Of a stretch of 38,436 nucleotides of DNA, positions 1 through 9,500 are shown in pieces. Each line of letters begins with the position of its first letter. The stretch's first letter is position 1. Source of the DNA: Fimbriimonas sp. (GTDB taxonomy: Bacteria; Armatimonadota; Fimbriimonadia; Fimbriimonadales; Fimbriimonadaceae). A model generated the notes under the pieces. That model saw nothing but the letters and a program-made list of their open reading frames with translations. It was not told where the DNA came from and searched no databases. The stretch is from NCBI GenBank assembly GCA_031292555.1, contig JARLGV010000122.1, positions 1 through 38,436 on the forward strand, given 5' to 3'. Made by a program: the position numbers and the translations under genes.

Positions 1-92
1 CTTCGCCATGGCTGCGCACTATGGAATAAGCTGTAGGATGCGACCGTTAGCGCGTATCGTTACGTGCAACTCGACGGCAGAGGTAGAGCGAA

Positions 93-767
93 ATGAATCT
101 TAAAGTAATTCTCGTGATGATTGGAGTTGCCGCGATAACGGCTACCTCCTTCGGTCAGCGCTTCGGGGGCATGATGGGCGGTCCTGGTGGCGGAAATCCT
201 TCAATGCTGCTTCGACGCGACGACGTCAAGAAAGACTTGGCCTTGACCGACGATCAGAAAGCCAAGCTGCAGGAGATGCAGGATGGCATGCGACAGAAGT
301 TCATGGACGCATTCCAGAACGCGGGCGAAGATCAGGAAGCCCGGCAGAAGGCAATGGCGGCAATCATGAAGGACGTGACCGACCAGGTCAACAAAATTCT
401 CACCGCGGATCAACAGAAGCGCCTGAAGGAGATTTCAGTTCAGCTGGGTGGCAACGCAGCGGTGCTTCAACCTGACGTGCAGAAGGATCTCGCCTTGACC
501 GACGAACAGAAAGCGAAGATCAAGGACCTCAACGATCGACAGCAAGCCGCGAACCGCGAAATCTTCCAGAAAGTCCAAAGCGGCGACATCCAGCGTGAGG
601 ACGTTGGCGACTTGATGCAGAAGAACACCAAGGTCCTGAACGAAGAGATCGGCAAGGTGCTGACTCAAGCGCAGAAGGACAAACTCAAGGATATGGGCGG
701 CAAGCCATTCACCGCGACCGATCAGCCTCGTGGCTTCGGCGGTGGCGGGGGTGGCGGCGGCCGATAG
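93..767 (+). CDS. Secreted LTxxQ-motif (Spy/CpxP-like) protein
   Basis: The 224-residue product starts with a signal peptide (residues 1-21, hydrophobic core VILVMIGVAAI, likely cut after SFG/Q). The mature part is highly charged and helical. LTDDQ (51-55) and LTDEQ (135-139) sit in near-identical contexts (DLALTDxQKAK), with weaker copies LTADQ (about 103) and LTQAQ, so residues of about 43-118 and 127-203 look like an internal duplication. LTxxQ motifs are typical of Spy/CpxP-type periplasmic chaperones and sensors. Both ends of the mature chain are Gly-rich, and the C-terminus carries a run of nine glycines before the final Arg. AGAGG lies about 9 bases before the ATG. A terminator hairpin follows at 820-854. 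A periplasmic chaperone or metal/stress-sensing role is inference; similar proteins are usually left as hypothetical. Confidence 0.8.
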   Translation: MNLKVILVMIGVAAITATSFGQRFGGMMGGPGGGNPSMLLRRDDVKKDLALTDDQKAKLQEMQDGMRQKFMDAFQNAGEDQEARQKAMAAIMKDVTDQVNKILTADQQKRLKEISVQLGGNAAVLQPDVQKDLALTDEQKAKIKDLNDRQQAANREIFQKVQSGDIQREDVGDLMQKNTKVLNEEIGKVLTQAQKDKLKDMGGKPFTATDQPRGFGGGGGGGGR

Positions 768-819
768 GCTCGTCGGGTATCGACGACATGGCGCCCTCCG
801 CAAGGATGGGGACCAAACA

Positions 820-854
820 GAGCTCGGGCAGGTCGCCCGGGCTCTTTTGATTTT
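820..854 (+). terminator. Rho-independent terminator of the LTxxQ gene
   Basis: GAGCTCGGGC (820-829) pairs with GCCCGGGCTC (835-844) with one G-T wobble around a 5-base loop. TTTTGATTTT follows directly. Confidence 0.75.
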
Positions 855-985
855 GGGTTGACCCGGGCGACGCTTTTGTTGAGACAAGTACCAAAAAGCC
901 TTGACTCCTGACAACATTGGCCGCAATATCGATAGGGGTTTCGGAAGAGTATTTTGGCTTTCGAAACCGAAAGGGGAGGAGCAGA

Positions 986-1966
986 GTGGCTGACAAGATT
1001 CGAATCGGGTTTGTAGGTGCGGGAGGTATCGCACGAGCACATGTCGACGCCTTTTCAAAGGTCACGGATGCCGAGATCGCTGCGGTAACGGACGTGAGCA
1101 AGGACGCGGCGACCGCCCTCGCCGAAAAGACAGGGGCAGCGGTTTTTGATTCTGCTCGATCATTGGCCCGGGATGCCGGAGTCGACGCGATCTTCATCCT
1201 CTTGCCGCCTTTCGCTCATGGCGAGGCAGAGCGGGCGGCGCTCGAATCGGGTCTTCCGTTCTTCTGCGAAAAGCCGGTAGGTCTCGACCCAGGATTCCTG
1301 CAGGAGGTCGCGGCCGAGGTCGAGGCGAAGGGCCTGCTTACGAGCGTCGGCTACATGAACCGATATCGCAGCAGCGTCAACCGTGCCAAACAGATCCTCG
1401 AAGCCGACCCGGCTATCATGGCATTTGGAGGATGGTGGGGAGGAAGCCCGGGCAGTCACCCGTGGTGGACGGACAAGAGCAAGAGCGGCGGTCAGTTCCA
1501 TGAACAGGCAACCCATACCGTGGACATCGTGCGTTATCTGTTCGGCGAGGCAGTCGAAGTGTATGCGGCTGCTGCGAACGGCTTCAACAAGGACATCCCC
1601 GGCTACACGATGGACGACGCCGCGACCGTAACCGTGCGATTCGCGAACGACGGAGTCGCCAACCTAATGTGCAGCGCAAGTTCCAACGCGGGAGGAAGCC
1701 TCTTCCTCGATGTTCATTCGCTCAATCACAACTTCCACTTCACCGAATGGGAACACCATGTTGCCATCAAGTCCAAAGGAGCGGATCCAGAGGTAATTCA
1801 TGGCGAAGCCGGAATCTTCTCGATCGAGGACGCTGCGTTTATTGAAGCGGTCCGTACCGGAGATCGCTCCGGCATACGCTCGACATATGGCGATGGAGTC
1901 AAAACGTCGCTTGTCTCGCTTGCAGCGAATCGCAGTCTGGAAACCGGGAAACCGGTCAGTCTATAG
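986..1966 (+). CDS. Gfo/Idh/MocA family NAD(P)-dependent oxidoreductase
   Basis: This is a 326-residue soluble dehydrogenase. A Rossmann nucleotide-binding motif lies at the N-terminus (GFVGAGGIARAH, residues 8-19), and the family hallmark EKP is at residues 95-97 (CEKPVG). The C-terminal half is the family's alpha/beta substrate domain, with a histidine-rich segment (FHEQATHTVDIVRYL) where the catalytic/substrate histidine normally sits. The open frame begins at 917, but the GTG at 986 is chosen because GGGGAGGAG lies just upstream and the Rossmann fold starts immediately. Members oxidise or epimerise sugars, inositols and related polyols; the substrate cannot be read here. It is followed after 11 bases by an isomerase-like gene, so the pair probably forms a small sugar-catabolism operon. 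Confidence 0.88.
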   Translation: MADKIRIGFVGAGGIARAHVDAFSKVTDAEIAAVTDVSKDAATALAEKTGAAVFDSARSLARDAGVDAIFILLPPFAHGEAERAALESGLPFFCEKPVGLDPGFLQEVAAEVEAKGLLTSVGYMNRYRSSVNRAKQILEADPAIMAFGGWWGGSPGSHPWWTDKSKSGGQFHEQATHTVDIVRYLFGEAVEVYAAAANGFNKDIPGYTMDDAATVTVRFANDGVANLMCSASSNAGGSLFLDVHSLNHNFHFTEWEHHVAIKSKGADPEVIHGEAGIFSIEDAAFIEAVRTGDRSGIRSTYGDGVKTSLVSLAANRSLETGKPVSL

Positions 1967-1977
1967 GGGGAAACGAC

Positions 1978-2742
1978 ATGGCGCTGAATCAATCTTTTTC
2001 ATGGTGGTGCTTTGCGGGGCGCGGGGTCGAGGACGTCGATCTGCTCCGGGCGGCAAAGAATATCGGATACAAGGCAGTTGAACTGCTTCCTGACGACAAA
2101 CTGTCGCTGGCGGTGGACGCCGGCTTGGTAATCGCATCGCATCCAGGGCACCGTCTGCAATACGAAGGCCTGAACGATTCGGCTTGCCACAACGAAATCG
2201 AAGACACGATACTCAAGAACATGGAGGTAGCCAAGAAGTTCGGCATTCCAAACCTCATCGTGTTTAGTGGGGAGCGGCGGCCAGGGCACACCGACGAGGA
2301 AGGCATTGAGAACACCGCCATCGGCCTCAAGCGAGTCGCGAAGGCGGCAGAGGATGCCGGAATCAACCTGATCATTGAACTGCTCAACAGCAAGGTCGAC
2401 CACAAGGGTTATCAGTGCGACAAGACGCTTTGGGGCGTCGCGGTGTGCAATCTCGTAGCCTCGCCCCGTGTGAAGCTGCTTTACGACATCTATCACATGC
2501 AGATCATGGAGGGAGATGTGATTCGCACGATCCGGGACTATCACTCCTACTTCGCCCACTACCATACGGCCGGCAATCCAGGGCGGCGGGACATGGACAA
2601 CACGCAGGAACTCTACTATCCGCCCATCGCCAAGGCGGTCGTGGAAAGCGGCTACACCGGCTACTTCGGTCACGAGTTCATTCCCAAGGGAGAGGTTGTC
2701 GCGGCTCTTGAGTCCGCCTACAAGCTTTGCGACGTCGTCTGA
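1978..2742 (+). CDS. Hydroxypyruvate isomerase-like sugar isomerase/epimerase (TIM barrel)
   Basis: This 254-residue protein belongs to the AP-endonuclease-2-like TIM-barrel superfamily and resembles hydroxypyruvate isomerase (Hyi). Likely metal and catalytic residues fall in the expected strands: E134 (IIELLNSK), D170 (LLYDIYHMQ), the HYHTAGNPGR segment and E233 (GYFGHEF). The length is normal for the family. The ATG follows an AGGGGG stretch and lies 11 bases after the dehydrogenase stop, so the two are probably co-transcribed. The likely reaction is aldose-ketose isomerisation or epimerisation of a small sugar acid or sugar. The genuine hydroxypyruvate activity of Hyi is one possibility among several, because this superfamily is functionally broad. 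A perfect inverted repeat follows the gene. Confidence 0.85.
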   Translation: MALNQSFSWWCFAGRGVEDVDLLRAAKNIGYKAVELLPDDKLSLAVDAGLVIASHPGHRLQYEGLNDSACHNEIEDTILKNMEVAKKFGIPNLIVFSGERRPGHTDEEGIENTAIGLKRVAKAAEDAGINLIIELLNSKVDHKGYQCDKTLWGVAVCNLVASPRVKLLYDIYHMQIMEGDVIRTIRDYHSYFAHYHTAGNPGRRDMDNTQELYYPPIAKAVVESGYTGYFGHEFIPKGEVVAALESAYKLCDVV

Positions 2743-2758
2743 AATGTGCTGTCGAATC

Positions 2759-2788
2759 GAGCCGATCGGTCACGTCGCCGATCGGCTC
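2759..2788 (+). terminator. Perfect 11-bp inverted repeat, probable terminator
   Basis: GAGCCGATCGG (2759-2769) pairs perfectly with CCGATCGGCTC (2778-2788) around an 8-base loop. It begins 16 bases after the isomerase stop codon. No T tract follows, so it may be a weak or Rho-assisted terminator or an mRNA-stabilising 3' hairpin. The rest of 2789-3003 shows no gene. Confidence 0.5.
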
Positions 2789-3003
2789 GTGCTCAACTTA
2801 GGACTGTCGCTCCGATTCGGAAACCGTCGACGCACGAAGAATAGTGTCTATCCCAAGGGCTTGCGGCTGCGCCTCCGACTGAATTCGGGAGTATCGCCTC
2901 AACTGAAAACCTGCATCCAAATCAGAACAATCTAGTCGCAAAATCCGGATGTTCCCAACATCTCACCATCACTCGACCCTTCCGGTTCGTCCCCAATAGT
3001 TGA

Positions 3004-5082
3004 ATGATGTGGGTAATACTTTGTGCCAGCGCCGCGATTCAGAACACGGGTGCTATTGAACTGACGCCTTCGACCAACGTTATCAATACGTCGGTCAGCG
3101 TCAAGCCGGGCGTATATACGCTGGCCGATAACCAGGGGAGCGGCGCGATCAGTATCAACGCCGACGATATCGTGGTCGACTTCAACGGTGCGACCCTCCA
3201 ATCTCCCTCGGTTCGATCGGGCCGTTTGGAGACTTACAACGGAGTTGGGATCTCGCTGAATGGGCATCGTAACGTCACGATCCGGAACGCGCACATCCAC
3301 GGATTCCAGTACAACATCAAGGCGGTTGCCTGTACCGGCCTGATTCTAGAAAACTGCGAGGTCGGTCAGTCCCGCTCGCAGAAGATCGTCGACAACGGCA
3401 GCATCAACACGATTTGGCTGGATCTGCGCGGTCTGGACTCGTGGAGGGGATACGGCGCCGGCGCGTGGCTGGAGCAGTGTGTTGGCTCAACCATCAAGGG
3501 CGTCCGTGCGAACCAGAGCCAAAACGGGCTGATCCTCGTGAAGTCGAGCGGCAATCGGATTTTCGGGTGCGACTTCTCATATAACTCGGGCTGGGGAATC
3601 GCGCTCTGTCGATCGAGTGAGAACTTGATCTGTTGGAATCACGCCGATTTCGTCAACCGGCCATGGGCAGGCGGGTGGGGAGGCGACTCTTCGGGGGTCG
3701 TCCTCACTACTCAGAGCCATCGAAACATATGGGCCTTCAACTCATTTACCCACAGCGGCGACGGCTTCTTCCTGGCGACTCTGAACGGCGGCTTCGACGA
3801 TCGGGGCAAGCTGCACAAGGCAGGGACCTGTGACGGCAACTTCGTCGTGAGGAACGACGGATCTTGGTCCACCGCCAACGCCTTCGAATCGACGTTTTCT
3901 ACGAAGAACATCTTCTATCGGAACATTGCCGACGACTCGAACTACGGCTTTTGGCTCGGATATTCGAACGGGAATATCATCGATGGGAACGAGATCGACC
4001 GGAGCCACGTCGACGCCATCGCCCACGAGCAGGGCGCCAACAACGTCTATGTGGGCAACGTGATCGAGGACACCGGAGCAACCGCTATCCATCTTTGGAG
4101 CGGTCTCGAACCGAGGTTTCAGCTTGCGCCTTCGACTGGCAACTTCATCGCGCGCAACAAGGTCGTGAACGCCCACAAAGGTGTCGATCTGACCAACTCA
4201 TCGCGTTACACGGCGCAGGACAACGTCTTTGATCGAGCGCCGGTACCCGAGGATTTCAAACAGGGCAGCGGAAAAGGGGTTGACGAGATGGACGTGCCCC
4301 GAAAGCCTGAGATCATGAGCCTGAAGCCGAAGGGCTTCCACATGTATCGCGACCTCGATCTGCCCAAAGGTTGGCAGTGGTTGACGCCGACCGCCTACGG
4401 TATGCGCGATTACCGAAAGATGCTGGCGCCCTGGGTTATGAAGGATGCACGCACGCTTCGGATCTACGTGAGACCGAAACTGGTAAAGGTCGTGGACGTG
4501 CCGACGTGGATGGTCGTCTATATCGACGGGAAGCAGCCCAACGAATGGCTTGTCTCACCGAAGCCCAGCCTCAACCCAGTCGGCGAGTATCGAGACTTCA
4601 AGTTCAAGGTGGTCGGCAAGAAGGGCGATGCGGACTGGATTCAGGGCCGGTTGCTCGACATGAAGTGGCACGTGCGGTGGTTCAATTGGTTCCGCAATGA
4701 CCACAACGCCTTTGCGGACAAGGCTGGATGGGAGACCCTCTTTGCTGGACCGGCGATCAAAGAGGAAGACTTGCCCGATCTACCCGAGATCCCCGGCTAC
4801 CGGGCGCCCGAACTCGGGCTGCCGATTGATCATTTCGCCTTGACCGCAACCTCGAGGGTTCGTCTCCAAGCGGGACAGTACCGGTTCGACACGATATCCG
4901 ACGACGGCATCCAGGTGCTGGTCGACGAGCATATGGTCGTTAACAACTGGACCCATCATGGGGGGGAGCAAAGCACGGGCACGATCAGCCTCTCCGCCGG
5001 TGTGCACCAGTTCGAAGTCCGCTACTGCCAAGAGGATGGCAGCGCCGCCCTTTCCGTTCACTGGACTCGAAAGGGCGCTTGA
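3004..5082 (+). CDS. Secreted right-handed parallel beta-helix protein with C-terminal PA14-like domain
   Basis: The 692-residue product starts with a short hydrophobic segment (MMWVILCASAA), probably a signal peptide. Residues of about 60-400 consist of repeated short strands with regularly spaced Asn/Gly/Ile (for example NVTIRNAHIHG, NGLILVKSSGNRIFG), the pattern of NosD-like or PbH1 parallel beta-helices that bind or cleave polysaccharide. A linker and a beta-rich middle region follow. The last 100 residues resemble a PA14 domain (FDTISDDGIQVLVDEHMV, then a beta strand ending in HWTRKG), a carbohydrate-binding module. An in-frame TGA lies immediately before the first ATG, fixing the earliest start; no clear ribosome binding site is visible. 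No catalytic residues of a defined lyase or hydrolase family were recognised. An extracellular polysaccharide-binding or degrading role is inference. Confidence 0.8.
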   Translation: MMWVILCASAAIQNTGAIELTPSTNVINTSVSVKPGVYTLADNQGSGAISINADDIVVDFNGATLQSPSVRSGRLETYNGVGISLNGHRNVTIRNAHIHGFQYNIKAVACTGLILENCEVGQSRSQKIVDNGSINTIWLDLRGLDSWRGYGAGAWLEQCVGSTIKGVRANQSQNGLILVKSSGNRIFGCDFSYNSGWGIALCRSSENLICWNHADFVNRPWAGGWGGDSSGVVLTTQSHRNIWAFNSFTHSGDGFFLATLNGGFDDRGKLHKAGTCDGNFVVRNDGSWSTANAFESTFSTKNIFYRNIADDSNYGFWLGYSNGNIIDGNEIDRSHVDAIAHEQGANNVYVGNVIEDTGATAIHLWSGLEPRFQLAPSTGNFIARNKVVNAHKGVDLTNSSRYTAQDNVFDRAPVPEDFKQGSGKGVDEMDVPRKPEIMSLKPKGFHMYRDLDLPKGWQWLTPTAYGMRDYRKMLAPWVMKDARTLRIYVRPKLVKVVDVPTWMVVYIDGKQPNEWLVSPKPSLNPVGEYRDFKFKVVGKKGDADWIQGRLLDMKWHVRWFNWFRNDHNAFADKAGWETLFAGPAIKEEDLPDLPEIPGYRAPELGLPIDHFALTATSRVRLQAGQYRFDTISDDGIQVLVDEHMVVNNWTHHGGEQSTGTISLSAGVHQFEVRYCQEDGSAALSVHWTRKGA

Positions 5083-5089
5083 CAAAAGA

Positions 5090-5115
5090 GCCCGTCCGGA
5101 ACGTTCCGGACGGGC
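5090..5115 (-). terminator. Strong terminator between convergent genes
   Basis: GCCCGTCCGGAA (5090-5101) and TTCCGGACGGGC (5104-5115) form a perfect 12-bp stem with a 2-base centre. Read on the minus strand it is followed by TCTTTTG, fitting termination of the Ig-repeat gene. It lies between two converging stop codons (5082 and 5141) and may also stop plus-strand transcripts. Confidence 0.75.
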
Positions 5116-5140
5116 CCGATCGGAATGCAGAGGTAGAACC

Positions 5141-6364
5141 CTATTTGACGAGCACGTGAGTCGTTGCCGTCTTCGAGTTCGGATCGGTCGCCATTACCGT
5201 GACCTTGACTCGGGAAGTCACTGCGGTAGTGGTGACGCTGAATGATGCCGACAGACTGCCTTCCGGTACCGTCACGGAGGCCGGAACAGTGAGCGCGGAC
5301 TGATCGCTGGTCAGCGTAACGACGAAACCTCCGACAGGCGCGGCTGCGTTAAGCAGGACGACTCCGGTGGCGCCGTTCCCGCCCTTGATCACCGAGGGAT
5401 CGACGACGACAGCGGCTATTCGAAGCGTCAAGACGGAAAGTTCCGAACTGACGGACTTGTAGTTCGGGTCGGTTGCCGTGATCTTGGCGTGACCACTCGA
5501 GCCGACGGTCGTCGAGATCGAGAACGTTGCCGACTTATTCCCTGCGGGAACCGTTACGGTTGCCGGTACGGAGACGAACGTTTGGTCGCTGGTGAGATTG
5601 ACAGTGAGCCCACCTGCCGGCGCAGCGCCGTTCAGTCGGATAGTTCCGGTCACCGAGGCTCCTGACACAACCCGCCAGGGGGCGATCGCCAATTCGTGGA
5701 CGTCGACTACTATCGGAGCGGTGATCTTCAACCCTGCGATCGAGTGGACTCCGTTCATGTCGGTTGCTATCAGTACGGCATGCTCAGTCTTGGCTACGGT
5801 TGAGGTCGTAATGGAGAAGGTCGCCGAATTGGTACCGGCCGGAACGGTCACCGAAGCCGGGACCTGAACATCTGCGATATTGCTCAAAATCGAAACTGAG
5901 AGACCGCCGGTCGGGGCGTTCGCCGATAGAGTAAGGGTGCCCGTCGAGCTGTTGCCGCCGACGACGCTCTCGGGACTCAGGCTGAGATCCTTGAGAAAGG
6001 CTGGCAAGACCCTGATGGATGCCGAGGCTGTCTTGTTGCTCGGATCGGTGGCCGTGATCTTGGCGGTTCCCTTTGTGGCGACCGCGCTGGTCGTGATCGT
6101 GAATGTGGCATCGCGACTGCCGGAAGGTACGGTCACCGAGGACGGGACCTGGGCGAACGTCTGATCGCACGCAAGAGTCTCGGCGACGCCGGCCGACGGC
6201 GCCTTTGCGCTCAGGTGGACGGTGCCGGTTGCGTTCTTGCCACCGGAGACCCATGAGGGGTCGATTCCGATGCTTCTAAGCGACTGCGAAAACGCGAGAC
6301 TGGGAAGGACCGCAAGCAGCATGCTCACGGCACTGAGGGGCAGAATTCGTGCAATTCTGTTCAT
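5141..6364 (-). CDS. Secreted protein of four tandem Ig-like repeats
   Basis: The 407-residue product has a clear signal peptide (IARILPLSAVSMLLAVLPSLAFS, cut near residue 27). The mature chain is four tandem beta-sandwich repeats of about 93 residues (roughly 28-120, 121-212, 220-316, 317-407). Each carries a VxGGxxxTGTxxLxAxAPxGG entry, a VPxSVTVPxGxxxATFxITT core and an ITATDPNxKT-like exit. This is a bacterial Ig-like repeat array, typical of cell-surface or exported adhesion and scaffold proteins. There is no catalytic domain, LPxTG motif or other recognisable anchor. AGGA lies about 10 bases before the ATG. It is convergent with the beta-helix gene and follows the GH2 gene on the same strand with a 139-base gap. 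The ligand is unknown. Confidence 0.8.
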   Translation of the reverse strand: MNRIARILPLSAVSMLLAVLPSLAFSQSLRSIGIDPSWVSGGKNATGTVHLSAKAPSAGVAETLACDQTFAQVPSSVTVPSGSRDATFTITTSAVATKGTAKITATDPSNKTASASIRVLPAFLKDLSLSPESVVGGNSSTGTLTLSANAPTGGLSVSILSNIADVQVPASVTVPAGTNSATFSITTSTVAKTEHAVLIATDMNGVHSIAGLKITAPIVVDVHELAIAPWRVVSGASVTGTIRLNGAAPAGGLTVNLTSDQTFVSVPATVTVPAGNKSATFSISTTVGSSGHAKITATDPNYKSVSSELSVLTLRIAAVVVDPSVIKGGNGATGVVLLNAAAPVGGFVVTLTSDQSALTVPASVTVPEGSLSASFSVTTTAVTSRVKVTVMATDPNSKTATTHVLVK

Positions 6365-6503
6365 AGCGGTGGTTCCTACCGACCTATTGTCGGGCGCAAA
6401 TTATGGCAGATACATTAAAGCACTCCATTCCTGACCGCAGAATCGCAGGAAAGCGTTACGTAACAGCTATTCCCGGTCCGAATGGCCCAAATGTGGGTGT
6501 CTG

Positions 6504-9500
6504 TTACCTGGGTTCGGTGACCTTTATTGAGATTCGGTCGCTGAGTACACTACCGACATGGATGGGTCGAAACTCGCTGGAATAGCTGGCGTTCGAAAGG
6601 AAGCTTTCGCCTCCGCCAGTGTTGAACGCGGCGGCCAACCACCCAATGCGGTCGGTTCCCAACCGCCAGGCTCGGACCGCCTGTCGTCCATCCGATGCCA
6701 GGGTCAAGCCTAGCTTTCGACTCGGATCGTCGATGGTGAACGATCGGATGTGTGCCCGGGTTGACCGGAAATCCGCCGATCCGAGCGCATTCTCGTCCTG
6801 TTCCCAGGGCCAACTTGGCTTCGTGCGGCTTAAATACGCGATGTGCCCAAGCAGGACCGCCGAAGCGGTTCCTTCTGGACGGCCGATGTGGCCGGCCGGA
6901 TACGCGGTCCAGAGAGTGTCCCGCTTCCAAGTGATTCTCGATTGGCTGGCAGGAACGGTAAAGGCCATCCCCCATTGGCGCGGGCTCATGTCGATCTTGC
7001 TCGTAAACGAGTAGTCGACCCGAAGACCGCCCGTGCTGTCGAATGTCATTGAGTAGCTGCCGCTGGCTTCATCATAAGAACCGGCCACCTTGATCGTGAC
7101 GCTGGAATCGGATTTTGCGACGGCAACCGATCGGTGGCGCCAGTTCGTGCAGACGTCGTTGAGAGGTTGGATCGTTTGCCCGTACTCGGTGGCACATGGC
7201 CCGGAGGTCAACGGCAGCATCATGAGAGTGGGACCGCCCGTTAGGATGGTTTGGCCTTGAGCGACTCCTTGAGCAATCTGACCGGAAGTCTTGTCGATCA
7301 TCCAGGAGAACGAGTCTCCACCGACAGTGATGACGCTGTCACTTTCTTGGATCCGCAGGGGACCGCTATGAGATATCGATTGAGGGGCAACTGGGCTTGG
7401 CTGAAGCGATCCCAAGGGAAGACGTTCCACGTCGGCCATCATGCCGTCCGGCTCGATGAATCGAAGGAGGAGGTAACTGCCTGCAGCTGTGGGGATAGTG
7501 AAGGTGCCGGTCTTGCCGGGCGCCAAATGCGCTTTGCAGGGCTCTAGCCGGGTCGTCGGCTCGGCACTAGGAGACCGGAGCATGGCCCATTCGATCTTCA
7601 GTTCTGCGAGATCGGAGAATACGTGCCGATTTTCAAGCGTGATAACGGTTTTGCCGCCAGTCGTCTTTGCCGACAAGACTCGAACCGGCGAGTAGGCCTT
7701 TTTTATATTCCACGCCTCCGGCTTGAGGCGACGCCAACCGTCGATGGGACCCCACTCGCCGTAACCGACTCCCCGTCCGTCGGGCAGCAGGAACACGTCG
7801 TCTACGCCCGACCAGATCGACCCTCCGAGGTTTCCCTTGGATCGGTACATCCGATCCCACATCGGTTTGATCGCATAGCCGTAGTAGTCGCGGACACCCG
7901 GATCGGTGAACGTCTCTCGCCGATTGTAAGTGTTGAGGTGGCAGAACTCGCCAAACTGGATCGGCCGCGGCTCGAGGTCGGCAGCGGCCGGGCCGTTCAT
8001 GTCCGGGTAGTGGAAGATGCCGATCGGCATATTTGAGCGGCGGTTGTTGTAGCTGCCCCAGCATTGGTCGTGGAACGAAAGGGGCCTCGTGGGATCGGCC
8101 AACCGAACGTAGGCGGCCGCTTTGGCAAATGTGGGTGTCCAGGCGGATTCATTGGCAAGTGAGCGGACGATCACACATGGGTGATTCGGATATCCCCAAA
8201 CCGTGTCGAGTTCGGCTCGCAGGATGTGTCGGAATGCGTCCGCGCCTCGGACATCTTCGCGGACCCAGCACAGAGGCGCCTCAAGTTCGACGAAAAGACC
8301 GCGTTGGTCACACTCGGTCAGAAACTCCTCCGCCGGAGGATAGTGGGAGGTTCGGATGAAGTTGCAGTTCATCTCGCGGAAGATCCGGGCGTCCTCTTTC
8401 CAGAGCGCTTCACTGAGGGCGCGGCCAAGAATAGGATGGACCTCGTGGCGGCAGACGCCTCTCAGCTTGATCGGACAGCCATTAACGAACACCTGGTTTC
8501 CCTTGATATCGACCTGCCGGAATCCGACGGACTCCGAGACGACTTCCGTCGTTTGGTGACGCTTTCGCAAGAAGATATCCAGAGTTCGGAGGTTCGGATG
8601 CTCGCAATCCCATTTCGGCGGATGGGAGATCGGAATCTCAAGGTCAACTCGGATGGCGCCTCCTGGACGAAGTTCGGGGAAAGTTCTCTCCCTTCGCTTG
8701 CCGAGAACCGACCCCGAAAGTGCAAAGCCTCCTTGGGTCTTGTTTGACCCACTGCTTAGAAGGCAGTGGGCGATCAGTACGGCGTTCCTGAACTGCGCGT
8801 CGAATCGTGTCTCCACCCTAAGGTCGGAGATATGAATAGCTGGAACCTCGAAAAGTTGCACTTTTCGTGTGATTCCGCCAAGTGGATGAGCGGCGTAAGT
8901 TGAGGCACTAGAGAGGACGTCGAGCTTGGATTCGGAACAGACGGCAAGCGCGAGTGTGTTCAACCCCTGGCGAATTGCGCCCGTGATGTCGCACTCGAAG
9001 GGCACGAATCCGCCTTCGTGGCCACCCACGTACTTGCCATTGACGTAAACGCGACAGAGACTGTACACGGCGCTGAATCGGATTTTGATTCGGCGATCCA
9101 AATAGGGCGCCAGATAGGAGAACGTTCGAAAGTAGCCGGCCCAAGTTCCGGGCTTGACTTGAAATCCCTGCATCACCCATTCGCCGGGAACCGCGATGCC
9201 GGTCCAGTCTGGTTGGGATGTCGCCTTCTCGAATCCCGCAGCCGGAGTAGCGCTGAACTTCCAGGATCCGGAAAGGTCCACCAGGTGGCCCTTGGGACGT
9301 GGCGTGAGAATGGGCATGACGGCCGCGAGTTCGCTCGGCGAGACCTTCGGATCGGCATCTGACTCCGCCGCCGGCTTGTAAGGTGCGAGAGACTTAGGCG
9401 AATCGCTCAAGATCTCGACCGCGCTGACGACCGCGTTGGGCCCGGACACCCGGTTGATTTCGAGTGCGATTCGGCCCTTGGCAAAGTCGTATGGTGGCAA

